From positions 1 to 38,960 of the forward strand of contig CAIMOB010000038.1 in NCBI GenBank assembly GCA_903842985.1: a DNA stretch of 38,960 nt, written 5' to 3'. Shown here piece by piece: positions 13,906 to 22,033 of this stretch. The position numbers were made by a program, and so were the translations under genes. Source of the DNA: an uncultured archaeon. Lineage in GTDB: Archaea; Nanobdellota; Nanobdellia; Woesearchaeales; CAIVOO01. The notes beneath the pieces are model-generated. The model ran no database searches. It saw only the letters and a program-made list of their open reading frames with translations, and was not told the DNA's origin. Numbering within the stretch: position 1 is the first letter of the stretch; every line of letters starts with the position of its first letter.

Positions 13906-14673
13906 TTACTTCTTGATTATCTTCCCGTCTCCGGGCAGAAAGAGCATTATCTCATCCAAGTCCCCGCCAATCTCTTTTTTAACCTGTTTTGCCAAGTCTG
14001 ACTTCTTTACATCGCCCTGCACAATTATTACATATTTCTCTGCATGCTTCTGGACAGCTGTTATCGGTCCGCCGATTACCTGCCCTTCTTTTATCCCCAC
14101 TGCAATTCGCATGTCAAAGTCCTTGACAAAGTTCTTCTTGCCATAAATCATGAAAGCGCCCCTTGCTATGTATTCGCCAGGCTTTGCTGTTTTTGTCACC
14201 TGCTCGGGCGCCACGTAAAAAACATCCGGGGAAATGCCAATCTTCCACGCCCTTGAATATGCTGCGCAGACACTTGCAGCTTCCCTGATTGTCGCTTCCG
14301 GAATCTTTCCTGCTGACTTTATGGTAACAAACGGCGAACCTGCCATTTCCGTATGAAACACCAAATCGTTCTTGTCAGTGTATTTCTTTACAACAATCTC
14401 ATTTGTTGTGGCGTCCCTCCCGCCTATAACGAGCAGATTGTCAGAAGATAGGAACCAGTGGAATTTTTCGTACCATGCCTTTTCCCTGCGCACAATTACC
14501 TTTCTTGTCTTCTCCTCTTCAGCAAAGCCCTTTTTCAGCTCTTCCAATTTTTTCTTCTGGGACTCTATGACTTTCTTGACTGTCTCTATTTTCTTTTTTG
14601 ATTTTTTTGATTTTTCAAAATAGTCAGAAGCATTTTGTTCAATTGATTTCTTGATATTTATTGTCAGTTTCAT
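13906..14673 (-). CDS. Stand-alone NFACT-R (Rqc2/NEMF/RqcH-type) RNA-binding protein
   Basis: The 255-residue protein has a basic coiled coil (about residues 15-66) joined to an NFACT-R (DUF814) domain. The domain signature is AWYEKFHWFLSSDN (66-79), IGGRDATTNE (83-92), VFHTEMAGSPFVTIKS (105-120) and a helix with EAASVCAAYSRAW. In full-length Rqc2/NEMF/RqcH, this region follows NFACT-N and two HhH motifs and binds stalled large ribosomal subunits. Here the NFACT-N half, which holds the nucleic-acid-processing residues, is absent and not encoded nearby. It may be a split or reduced form acting in ribosome rescue; that is inference. The element at 14684-14776 lies between its start and the upstream filament gene. 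Confidence 0.82.
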   Translation of the reverse strand: MKLTINIKKSIEQNASDYFEKSKKSKKKIETVKKVIESQKKKLEELKKGFAEEEKTRKVIVRREKAWYEKFHWFLSSDNLLVIGGRDATTNEIVVKKYTDKNDLVFHTEMAGSPFVTIKSAGKIPEATIREAASVCAAYSRAWKIGISPDVFYVAPEQVTKTAKPGEYIARGAFMIYGKKNFVKDFDMRIAVGIKEGQVIGGPITAVQKHAEKYVIIVQGDVKKSDLAKQVKKEIGGDLDEIMLFLPGDGKIIKK

Positions 14674-14683
14674 TTTTTGAACA

Positions 14684-14776
14684 CGCGCGGTTACGCGCTT
14701 ATTATTATGACACTTGTAAAATAGCTTTTTCCCGCCCTAACGCCTTTTTCTCTGAAAAAGGGGTTTGTTTTATAAC
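14684..14776 (-). repeat. Dispersed structured element, copy A
   Basis: Read on the minus strand from the T2SF stop codon: an A/T-rich lead, an 8-bp hairpin CCTTTTTC-AGA-GAAAAAGG, the conserved block GCGTTAGGGCGG, an A-rich linker, the identical 19-mer CTATTTTACAAGTGTCATA, and a GC hairpin GCGCG-TAAC-CGCGC (14685-14698). Copy B at 34628-34728 has the same order. The stem differs at three base pairs, always with both partners changed. Confidence 0.75.
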
Positions 14777-15657
14777 AGTCCCTGCGCCAGCGAAAGTATG
14801 AAAACAGCAATTGTAATCAGTATCAGAGAATGCTTTATGCCCTGCATCGCTGCGCCTTCTGCAAGTTTTCCAATGACAAGCCCTGCAAACAGCCCCTGCA
14901 GCGAGGCGAGCATTATCAGCACGCCGTGAAGGCTGACAAACCAGTCCCTAACTGAAGTTACGAATGCGGGAAATGATGAGAAAGCAATGTGGACTGTCTT
15001 TGTCATCCCACTGAATCCTGTTTTCATAATTCCTACTGTAGACTGCGCCTGTTCAAGGTTTGACATGTAGGGAATCAATAAGTTCTGTATGACAATCATA
15101 ACAACCAGGAAAACCATGAAAATCACATAGCTTTGGATTATTTGAGTGTTCGCAGCTGCCCTTCTTTTCTGCTTTATTCTCCTTATTTCAACAACAGATG
15201 AGGTTATTGCTTCAAGAACATCCTCTATGTTGCCGCCGCTCATCTCTGCCTCTATCACAGAAGCTATTGCTCTTTTGATTACTGCGTTTTTTGTTTCGTT
15301 TGCAAATACTGTCAGCGACTTGTGAATTGGGATTGCCCACTCTATCTGGTGTGCAAGCTTTACAACATAGGGTGTCAGGGCGCCGTAATCTATTGTAGAT
15401 ACGTGAAGTATTGCCTTTGGTGCAGGCATGCCTGACCTTATGGAACCTACAAGGTTTCTTACAAACTCAGGGAATTTTGACTCTATTTCACGCTGGTGGG
15501 CAAGTTTTACCAGGAATCCCACCCAGAAAGGAAGCCATCCAACGGTCACTACAATAATAAGCAAAGGAATAAACCAGGGTGTTGTGCGAAAGAACAGTAT
15601 GTCTATGAAAAATAATGTCAGCGCGAAAACGATTCCGATGATGTAATTCTTTTTCAT
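14770..15657 (-). CDS. Type II/IV filament platform protein with one T2SF domain (TadC/FlaJ-like)
   Basis: The 295-residue protein has two N-terminal helices (about residues 5-50), a cytoplasmic T2SF domain (about 60-165, with FPEFVRNLVGSIRSGMPAPKA and the helix EAEMSGGNIEDVLEAI), then three further helices towards the C-terminus. T2SF proteins form the inner-membrane platform turned by the secretion ATPase. Archaellum FlaJ carries two such domains in one chain. Here the partner domain is on the adjacent gene, with ATG and stop overlapping (TAATG), so the two are translationally coupled. The plan is closer to bacterial TadB/TadC. It ends the filament operon; its stop codon merges into the repeat copy A. 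Confidence 0.85.
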   Translation of the reverse strand: MKKNYIIGIVFALTLFFIDILFFRTTPWFIPLLIIVVTVGWLPFWVGFLVKLAHQREIESKFPEFVRNLVGSIRSGMPAPKAILHVSTIDYGALTPYVVKLAHQIEWAIPIHKSLTVFANETKNAVIKRAIASVIEAEMSGGNIEDVLEAITSSVVEIRRIKQKRRAAANTQIIQSYVIFMVFLVVMIVIQNLLIPYMSNLEQAQSTVGIMKTGFSGMTKTVHIAFSSFPAFVTSVRDWFVSLHGVLIMLASLQGLFAGLVIGKLAEGAAMQGIKHSLILITIAVFILSLAQGLL

Positions 15658-17696
15658 TATACCTCTGGCTGTGTCAGTTGCAGGAACATGAGGAATACTA
15701 TATTTAATATTGGAATGACGATATAGGATCCTACAACAACAAGGGTGTCAACAGGCAGTCCTGCCACTGTTCCTCCAAGCAAGCTTATCATGGATAATGC
15801 TGCTATGAAGAAAAGCGGTGCAGCAATAAGTATTCCTGTATAAATATCTGAATAGGTCGAAATTGTTTCCTCATATTTTGACCTCTCGAGCTCATACTCT
15901 GTCATCGCCTCTTCAGATTTCTCGCTCATGTATGTCTTAAGGTCGCCGCCGCTCTCTATTGTGCTCACCATACCGTCAATGAATTCCTTAAATGTGGGGG
16001 AAGGTGTTGTCAGCGCAATTGTCTTAAGGGCGGTGACAAAGTCATAGCCAAATATATTTATGTATTCAACCACCTTGTTTACTTCAACTGATATCTCCCC
16101 GTATTCCTCTGATTCTGCAATCAATTCAAACATCTTAGTGGGAGGAACTCCTGAAGATGCAACAGCAGCCATGTGATTTATTGCGAAAGGCAGATTTGTC
16201 CTTATGTTTCTTCTTCTCTGCTTTATCTTGCTGAAGGGATAGCCATAAAATGAAATAAACGAAATTGTGGTTGTGAGTATTGTAAGCAGCAGCGATTTGA
16301 ATAGCACAAGAAAAAAGGGATTGCCAAGGGCTGAAAATAAAAAGAGGAAAAGCACAAATGAAACAATTGATACAGTCATTGATACAAATACCATTATGTT
16401 GACGTATGTATTGGCAAGCATCTGTATGTTTGCAAGTCTCAGTGCATTGTAAAGATACTTGAAGAAATCAGGAAATGTGTCAATCAGGAAAATGCTTATT
16501 CTTTTGACAAATATGTTCGCAAGCGAGCCCAAAAATGATGGCTTGTAAATTTTTGACAGGGCCCTCGCTTCCAGAAGCTTTCTTATCCTTGATGCCTCCT
16601 CTGCTATCGCTGTCTTGGGTGCAGATTCAGGTGTAACCGGAACAAGTTTTTTCCTTCTTAGCTCAAGCGCCCTTTTCGGAACCTCTGTGCTTTCGGAGAT
16701 GTATGTCATCTCTTTTATCCCGAAAAACTTTTTAACCATGCTTATTATATACTCGCTTGTAGAAACAAACCTTCTTTTTTCTTTTTCCAGGGCTGTGGGC
16801 CTGGGCACCTTTGGTCTTCTGGGAACCTTTCCAAACAAAACCTTGAAAAAGCTTATCAAAACAAATTCTTTTTTAAGCTTCGATGCCGGTTTTTCGATTT
16901 TGGGAGGCGCTTCAATCTTCTGGGGTGCTGATTTTTCGATTTTAACCATAACTTGCTTTGCTTCAGAAGGTTTAATCTCGGGAATTTTTTTAACTTCAAT
17001 CGGCTTGATTGCAGGAACAGTTATTTTTTCTTCTCTTCTTCTTTTTGTGAATATCTTCCTGACTGACTCTTTTATCCTGCTGAAAATTCCTGCAAACGCA
17101 GAAGGCTTCTTCATTTCAGGAACATGTATCTCTTTCAGCTGGATATGATATTCCTTCGGGACAAATTTAATGTGCGGCATTTCTGTCTTGATTTTCTCAA
17201 GATGAAGTCGCTCATAGGGCAATAGTATTGGTTTAGTGGTGGCTTCTTTCGGCGGCGCAGGCAGCCTGATTTGCTTCCTGCTGGACCACGAAAACCACCT
17301 TTTCTTTTCCTGCGGTCTTCTGGTTGCAGCTGCCTCTGCAATTATTTCGCGCGTCGGTATTCTCATTCCTGTCTCTTTTGCCGCAAACTCAGATATCTTT
17401 TCAAGATATTCCCTGTCTTTGGAGGTTTCGTAGAATATTTTTGCATTAAGCAGCTCTATTTTCTTAAGCAGGGAATAAATGTAAGAATTGTATCCGGCAA
17501 TCCACTCCCTTTTTGATTTTCCCTTAAGAAGCTGAGCAAGCTTTTTTTTGTACTCAAAATAGCTGTATTTCCCGCCCTGGTATTCATCAAACAGGGTGGT
17601 TGAATTCTTTATCAGGCTGTCCTTGTAGTGCTCGTAAAGCTCTACTTCGCGCAGCAGTTCAAGCACATTTCTGACATCAGACTTTATGTTCTTCAT
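15657..17696 (-). CDS. Large T2SF platform protein with long cytoplasmic extension
   Basis: The 679-residue protein has about 410 hydrophilic residues before its first membrane helix. The extension begins with a helical part (1-120), then a Pro/Lys-rich linker with repeats of the kind KPIEVKKIPEIKPSEAKQ. The C-terminal third holds helices near 425-485, a T2SF domain (about 500-625, NLPFAINHMAAVASSGVPPTKM, STIESGGDLKTYM) and two final helices. The pair with the 295-residue protein would make the platform. The extension could dock the ATPase or a cytoplasmic scaffold; no known domain is recognised in it. It overlaps its upstream neighbour by 4 bp and its downstream partner by 1 bp. Confidence 0.83.
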   Translation of the reverse strand: MKNIKSDVRNVLELLREVELYEHYKDSLIKNSTTLFDEYQGGKYSYFEYKKKLAQLLKGKSKREWIAGYNSYIYSLLKKIELLNAKIFYETSKDREYLEKISEFAAKETGMRIPTREIIAEAAATRRPQEKKRWFSWSSRKQIRLPAPPKEATTKPILLPYERLHLEKIKTEMPHIKFVPKEYHIQLKEIHVPEMKKPSAFAGIFSRIKESVRKIFTKRRREEKITVPAIKPIEVKKIPEIKPSEAKQVMVKIEKSAPQKIEAPPKIEKPASKLKKEFVLISFFKVLFGKVPRRPKVPRPTALEKEKRRFVSTSEYIISMVKKFFGIKEMTYISESTEVPKRALELRRKKLVPVTPESAPKTAIAEEASRIRKLLEARALSKIYKPSFLGSLANIFVKRISIFLIDTFPDFFKYLYNALRLANIQMLANTYVNIMVFVSMTVSIVSFVLFLFLFSALGNPFFLVLFKSLLLTILTTTISFISFYGYPFSKIKQRRRNIRTNLPFAINHMAAVASSGVPPTKMFELIAESEEYGEISVEVNKVVEYINIFGYDFVTALKTIALTTPSPTFKEFIDGMVSTIESGGDLKTYMSEKSEEAMTEYELERSKYEETISTYSDIYTGILIAAPLFFIAALSMISLLGGTVAGLPVDTLVVVGSYIVIPILNIVFLMFLQLTQPEV

Positions 17697-17905
17697 GGTT
17701 TGTCTTTTATTTCTGTTGTTCTCACAAGCCTCCTGCTCTCTGCTGTTAACTGAAGAACCTTATTTTTCAGATAATTGTATCTTATCATTGCTTCTTCAGC
17801 TTCGCTGCCGCTGTTTACTCTTTTGCCAAGAAGTTCATCGTACATGTCAGATACTACCAGCAACTTTTCCATGTTTCCCCTCAGCTGTTTTATTGTGTCT
17901 TTCAT
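17693..17905 (-). CDS. 70-residue helical protein in the filament operon
   Basis: The protein is short, soluble and predicted helical: MKDTIKQLRGNMEKLLVVSD, then a second helix around EEAMIRYNYLKNKVLQLTAE. It has no cysteine and no membrane segment. It overlaps the genes on both sides by 4 bp (ATGA), so it is translated together with the Cys-pair protein and the large platform protein. A structural adaptor role is likely from position only; no family is recognised. Confidence 0.7.
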   Translation of the reverse strand: MKDTIKQLRGNMEKLLVVSDMYDELLGKRVNSGSEAEEAMIRYNYLKNKVLQLTAESRRLVRTTEIKDKP

Positions 17906-18609
17906 GGAGCTGCCTCTGGCGTAGGTGCTGGTGGAGTTACCGGTGCTGGCGCAGGCACTGGTACTGCTGCTGGCGGAGTTGCGGATGCCGGTGCTGTTGG
18001 CATCTGCATCTGCTTTGCCATTTTAACTTCATTCCTGCACATATCCTGTGACATTGTGTTCGCAAGTTGGCTGCACTGGCTTTCATCACCATTCTTTATC
18101 GCCATTCTGTAATGCCAGCTTTCCTTGCAGCTGTCTGCGCGCCCCTCGGGCGCCTGATTGCAAAGCTCGATATTCTCCTGCGCAACCGCAAGCTCAGTTA
18201 CAACTGATGCTGTACAGTCTGTCTTCATTAGCTCCTCGGTGATTTTCTCGCAGTAGCTCTTGTCTTTTTCAGCGAGCGCCTTTGCGCTGTAGATGCTGTT
18301 TGCACAGCTTGTTCTCGCCCATTCTTCGCTCATCTGGCTGCAGAAGCTTTCATCGCGTTTATTCATCGCAGAATCCCTAAGCAGCGAGTCTTTGCAGTTG
18401 ACTTCGCATTTTCCGCAGGTGTTTACACACATTTTATAGTTCTGATACTCAAAACTGTCATTTGTAACGCCTGCAAATTTATCATAGCTTGGCGCTTTAT
18501 TCAATGCTCCCTTCTGCAGGAACTGCAGACCAATTAAAACAAGGCATACAAATGCAAGCACGACAATTGCAACTGTCTTGCCTGTAGATTTTTCTCCTAA
18601 TCCATCCAT
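17902..18609 (-). CDS. Membrane-anchored Cys-pair repeat protein with Pro/Ala tail
   Basis: The 235-residue protein has one N-terminal helix (about residues 10-31, TVAIVVLAFVCLVLIGLQFL) and then an outer domain. After an opening CVNTCGKCEVNC cluster there are four helical units of 30-35 residues. Each has one cysteine after an acidic turn (such as DESFC, DKSYC) and a second about 12 residues later (TSC, TDC, DSC, DMC). The last 40 residues are Pro/Ala/Val-rich and probably extended. The four units probably form disulfide-linked helical hairpins. The start at 18609 is preferred because a G-run ribosome site sits just before it; the longer frame starts 21 nt earlier inside the ATPase gene end. 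Function is unknown; it sits between the ATPase and the platform. Confidence 0.7.
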   Translation of the reverse strand: MDGLGEKSTGKTVAIVVLAFVCLVLIGLQFLQKGALNKAPSYDKFAGVTNDSFEYQNYKMCVNTCGKCEVNCKDSLLRDSAMNKRDESFCSQMSEEWARTSCANSIYSAKALAEKDKSYCEKITEELMKTDCTASVVTELAVAQENIELCNQAPEGRADSCKESWHYRMAIKNGDESQCSQLANTMSQDMCRNEVKMAKQMQMPTAPASATPPAAVPVPAPAPVTPPAPTPEAAP

Positions 18610-18619
18610 TTTAACCCCC

Positions 18620-20251
18620 CTATAAACCAAATCTTTTCAATACTGATTTTTTATCTTTGTAATAGCTGTTTATTATTTCAGCAACTTCCTTGAATCCTGC
18701 TATTTTCTGGTCAGCCATCTTCTGCAGGAGTTTTTGCCTTATCTTTACTTCTGCTTCAAGCTCGCTGATGGGCGTTCCTGTGTTCTTATTTACTTTTTTC
18801 AGCACAACTGAATTGCCGTTGAACTTGAAATTGTCTTTTGCAGGATCCCATTCAAACAGCTTGTTTGATTTTATCCCTTCCATTCCTCCTCCGGCACTAA
18901 CCTCAATTATCTCAACCATCTCAGTCATTCGCCTGAAGCTTTTTTCAGGCGTCTTTATGTGCGTTGTGACAGCAACAATGTCAAGAGATTCAATTAGAGA
19001 AGCGGGTAATTCGATAGGTGGCGTCTCCAGTCTCTTGACCATTGTTGCAACAGAGCCTGCGTGAAATGTTGCGAGTGATGGGTGGCCTGATGCCATTCCC
19101 TGGAACAAGACAAATGTTTCCTTGCCCCTTGTTTCCCCAAGAATGACATAATCCGGCGCCTGCCTGAATGTTTCCCTCAGCAAATCAAACAATGTTATTT
19201 CGCCGTACTGCTCGCCAAGAACAGTCGGTATTCCGAAGCCCGCCCTTGTGACAGAAGGCAGCCAGTTGATGTGGGGCAGGTTCAATTCGCGCGTATCCTC
19301 AATTGAGCATATTCTTGCTTCAGGCGGTATGAACTGCGATATCGCGTTCATGAATGTTGTCTTGCCTGAGGCTGTTTCCCCGACAGTCATTATGTTCAGC
19401 TTGTGCTCCAGCGCAAACCAGAGGTACGCAACTGAAAGCGCGTCTGCTGTGTTGAACATTATCAAATGTATTGGGGTCCAGGGCTCCTCTGTGAATTTCC
19501 TTATCGTGAATGTCGGGCCTCTTGTCGTGATGTCCTCTGTATAAGTTGCATTGACTCTTGAGCCGTCCGGAAGTGTTCCGTCAAGAAGCGGTTTTGCGTA
19601 TGAGACATACCTTCCTGCACGCTGTGAAAGCTTTTCAACGAAATCTATAAGCTGCTGCCTCTCTTGAAACGTCACGTTTGTCCTTAGGTTTGCATATTTC
19701 CTGTGGACAATGTAAAGCGGAAAGCCGTCGCCGTTGCATTCTATGTCCTCTATGTAATAATCGCGGATCATGGGCTCAATCTCATTCAGCCCGATTGAAT
19801 TCCTGTAAATGTAATACATCAGCTTGTTGTAGGTTTCCTCTGAAACTCTTATTCCAAGCTCGAGCAGTATCGACTGCATGCTCTTCTCAAGGTACTTCAG
19901 TATCGCCGGAGTTGTCTTTGTTTTTACAAAGCTTATGTTTATCATTTCCTCAAGCCCTATCTGGAGAAGCTCGAGAAGCTCTTTTTCAGTGTCAGAAAGC
20001 ACCGGTTCCTCAACAGAATACATAAGCTCCTTGTCTGTTTCATCCCAATAAATGTGGGCAAATGAGTAAGGCGGAATCAGCGGGTATCTTATGTCTATTT
20101 TTGTTTTATCTTCTGTTTCAGGAAGTGTTATTATCTTGGGTCTTAAATCAATGTAGAACGTGCTTGTTGATTTTTCCTCTTCTTTTGGCGCTTCTGCAGC
20201 TAAAGCTGGCGCTTTTGCAATCATTCCTTTACCTAAAAACCGTAGTGCCAC
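18620..20251 (-). CDS. Secretion/filament assembly ATPase (VirB11/TadA/ArlI type)
   Basis: The 543-residue ATPase has an N-terminal region (about 1-250) and a RecA-like core. Walker A is GETASGKTT (291-299), the Asp box is ICSIEDTREL (314-323), Walker B is DYVILGE (367-373) and the His box is GHPSLATFHAG (389-399). These are all the hallmarks of VirB11-like enzymes that power pilin assembly or retraction. The C-terminus is a helical extension. The start is GTG at 20251, preferred because GAGGTG lies about 8 nt upstream. A TATA box with CGAAAAG BRE (20289-20306) gives it a separate promoter, so ATPase, Cys-pair protein, helical peptide and both platform proteins form one operon. Confidence 0.93.
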   Translation of the reverse strand: MALRFLGKGMIAKAPALAAEAPKEEEKSTSTFYIDLRPKIITLPETEDKTKIDIRYPLIPPYSFAHIYWDETDKELMYSVEEPVLSDTEKELLELLQIGLEEMINISFVKTKTTPAILKYLEKSMQSILLELGIRVSEETYNKLMYYIYRNSIGLNEIEPMIRDYYIEDIECNGDGFPLYIVHRKYANLRTNVTFQERQQLIDFVEKLSQRAGRYVSYAKPLLDGTLPDGSRVNATYTEDITTRGPTFTIRKFTEEPWTPIHLIMFNTADALSVAYLWFALEHKLNIMTVGETASGKTTFMNAISQFIPPEARICSIEDTRELNLPHINWLPSVTRAGFGIPTVLGEQYGEITLFDLLRETFRQAPDYVILGETRGKETFVLFQGMASGHPSLATFHAGSVATMVKRLETPPIELPASLIESLDIVAVTTHIKTPEKSFRRMTEMVEIIEVSAGGGMEGIKSNKLFEWDPAKDNFKFNGNSVVLKKVNKNTGTPISELEAEVKIRQKLLQKMADQKIAGFKEVAEIINSYYKDKKSVLKRFGL

Positions 20252-20288
20252 CTATCTTACACCTCTTTTGTATAGAATATTTAAAAAG

Positions 20289-20308
20289 TATTTATTAACT
20301 TTTCGTAC
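20289..20308 (-). promoter_or_regulatory. BRE-TATA promoter of the ATPase operon
   Basis: Minus-strand ACGAAAAGTTAATAAATAC places a BRE directly before a TATA-like box. Initiation 25 nt downstream (about 20268) would just include the GAGGTG site at 20260-20265. Confidence 0.5.
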
Positions 20309-20320
20309 ATTAATCAAATA

Positions 20321-21052
20321 TTAGATAATTGGCTGTGCTTCTACTATCAAGTAGTCAGCTTCAGAATCAAGCGTGAAAACAAGGTCATACTCTTTGTCAA
20401 ATGTTGAATTTTTTACATGAACTGTTACAGTCGAATAGCCCAGGTAGTTCCCTGTTTTGCCGATTTCAGAGTAGCCAGTATCTAATGATGATGCTGACCC
20501 ATCCTCACCATTGACATAGAATTTGAAAAGACGGGTTGACGGCGATGCAACCTCTGTCTCCGTATCCTGCGTCTTGTAATAAATATAATTAATTATCTGG
20601 TCGGAAGTGAAATTTGTGTAGTTGTTTTCTGAGCCAAGCCTTGAGAAATTAACTTTGATGATTGAATTTTCAAGAATGAATGAATTGTTATATTCTGCTG
20701 CGCTGACCTCTGCGTTTGCTGTTACCAGCACATTCCCAAGCTCATTCTGTGTTCTCGGCTCCAATATATCTGCCTTTGTATCCATCTCCCACTTCAATAC
20801 ATTGTCCGCAACTGTTAATGTTCCTTTGTAAACTTCTATTGGTATCATGCGCTGGGAGCCCTTGCCCTCAAGGCCAACCTCCCTCACCTGCTGGTTTATG
20901 CTCAGGAACGCGTCCTTCATCCTCACAAAAACAGATTTGTCTTTTATGCTGTCCAATACGGGTGTCAGCGCTTCAAGCACAAGCACCATTATGAAAACAG
21001 AAATAAGTATGTAAAGCACTGCTGAAATCCAAACCTGTGATTTTTTGTGCAT
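20321..21052 (-). CDS. Pilin-like protein of the filament locus
   Basis: The 243-residue protein starts MHKKSQVWISAVLYILISV, a leader with KK-S and a hydrophobic helix (about residues 8-31), like class III signal proteins. The outer domain is beta-rich with repeats of aromatic and Asn/Thr residues. It has no cysteine. It ends YLIVEAQPII. It has its own promoter (TATA at 21073-21085), separate from the genes upstream and the ATPase downstream, so it may be a separately regulated pilin, possibly the major one. That is inference from promoter layout. Confidence 0.72.
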   Translation of the reverse strand: MHKKSQVWISAVLYILISVFIMVLVLEALTPVLDSIKDKSVFVRMKDAFLSINQQVREVGLEGKGSQRMIPIEVYKGTLTVADNVLKWEMDTKADILEPRTQNELGNVLVTANAEVSAAEYNNSFILENSIIKVNFSRLGSENNYTNFTSDQIINYIYYKTQDTETEVASPSTRLFKFYVNGEDGSASSLDTGYSEIGKTGNYLGYSTVTVHVKNSTFDKEYDLVFTLDSEADYLIVEAQPII

Positions 21053-21072
21053 ATTGCAAGAATAGTTTTCTT

Positions 21073-21104
21073 CTTTTTATATATCTTTCGCGCTATTTTA
21101 AAAT
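21073..21104 (-). promoter_or_regulatory. Extended BRE-TATA promoter of the 243-residue pilin gene
   Basis: Minus-strand AAAATAGCGCGAAAGATATA continues into the TATA box GATATATAAAAAG at 21073-21085, about 25 nt before the ATG at 21052. It overlaps the end of the upstream gene. Confidence 0.55.
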
Positions 21105-21518
21105 GATGCAATCCTTCAAATCGCATTCCTTAACATTATAGGACTGGCATCCTTCAGGGTATATTGTGAATTTATCTTTTATTGTAATGTTGCTTATTTT
21201 TATCTTCCTGTCAACCCTTGCCCTGAAATCCATTTGGGGCGTGTACTTTGTTTCATTGCCTGCGGATACAACAAGCCTTGCGGCCGAGCCTCCGCCGAAT
21301 GATTCGACTCTAAATGCCAGGATATTATCCTCATATGACATCGAATCGCCGACAATCCTGAATGTTATCCCTGCGCACTCGATTGAGGATTTTGATACCT
21401 CCGAGCTGTAGTTCCCGCCAGAAGTTGTTGTCGTATAGCCTAGCACGAATATGAATATTCCTAAAAAGACAAAAAGCGCGAAAAGAAAAAGCGTTATTGT
21501 TATTTTTCTTTCTGGCAT
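21093..21518 (-). CDS. Membrane-anchored protein of the filament locus
   Basis: The 141-residue protein has one N-terminal helix (about residues 6-28, ITLFLFALFVFLGIFIFVL) with a short basic lead (MPERK), then a beta-rich outer domain with cysteines near IECAG, EGC, KEC and KDC. No KK-small cleavage motif is present, so it may stay anchored rather than be processed like the pilins. It ends 40 nt before the next pilin gene, whose promoter overlaps its 3' end. Family not recognised; position suggests a minor filament or anchoring component. Confidence 0.65.
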   Translation of the reverse strand: MPERKITITLFLFALFVFLGIFIFVLGYTTTTSGGNYSSEVSKSSIECAGITFRIVGDSMSYEDNILAFRVESFGGGSAARLVVSAGNETKYTPQMDFRARVDRKIKISNITIKDKFTIYPEGCQSYNVKECDLKDCIILK

Positions 21519-21523
21519 TTCCT

Positions 21524-22033
21524 TCAGTCACATTCGTGGATGTCTGTCTCAACCAGTGAGTTTGAAGGGCATGAAATAATATTGCCTTCAATTTTTATTT
21601 TTGGTATTATATTGATCTGTTCTATTGTTCCTATTTCATCACTATAGTTCAATTCAGCCACTTTGTATACCCTTGAACGCAGTATTGGATTTTTTTCAAG
21701 ATTTATATCTGTTGTGTTGACATCTATAGAACCTATTAAGTTGACCTGAAGATCATAGATATCTGACGTGCCGTCATTTTCAACAAAGAATTCCATGTAC
21801 TTCGGATCTGTTGTGTTTGAATAGCAAAGCCTTTTTTCATCCTTGACCTTCAGAAATTCCAGCTTCACGTCGGTGGTGCACTTGATTTCAGTGTTTGATT
21901 TGTCCTTTGCGAATTTGGCTGTGTCCTCAACATAGGTTCTGCCCCAGTTCATGACAACTGCGCCAAGCGCAACTGCGAATGCTATAAGCAGGACTGTCGC
22001 TATCAGTGGAGATACTGCTTTTTTTGACATCAT
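21524..22033 (-). CDS. Archaeal pilin-like protein
   Basis: The 169-residue protein begins MMSKKAVSPLIATVLLIAFA, close to the classic archaeal type IV pilin N-terminus (KKAVSPLIATVLLIA), with cleavage expected next to the KK-A. The hydrophobic helix runs to about residue 27. The outer domain is an Ig-like beta sandwich pattern (KYMEFFVENDGTSDIYDLQV) with four cysteines (KCTT, LCYS, SCPS, HEC). The ATG-ATG start overlaps the stop of the upstream two-TM gene by 4 bp. Of the pilin-like proteins in the window this is the most certain by sequence. Confidence 0.82.
   Translation of the reverse strand: MMSKKAVSPLIATVLLIAFAVALGAVVMNWGRTYVEDTAKFAKDKSNTEIKCTTDVKLEFLKVKDEKRLCYSNTTDPKYMEFFVENDGTSDIYDLQVNLIGSIDVNTTDINLEKNPILRSRVYKVAELNYSDEIGTIEQINIIPKIKIEGNIISCPSNSLVETDIHECD

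Noticed and set aside
14770-21052. An archaellum (fla/arl) operon
   Set aside because: The ATPase and T2SF proteins fit distantly, but there is no ArlH KaiC-like protein, no ArlF/G and no typical archaellin pair, and the T2SF domains are split over two genes. A Tad-like or general type IV filament is the safer reading.
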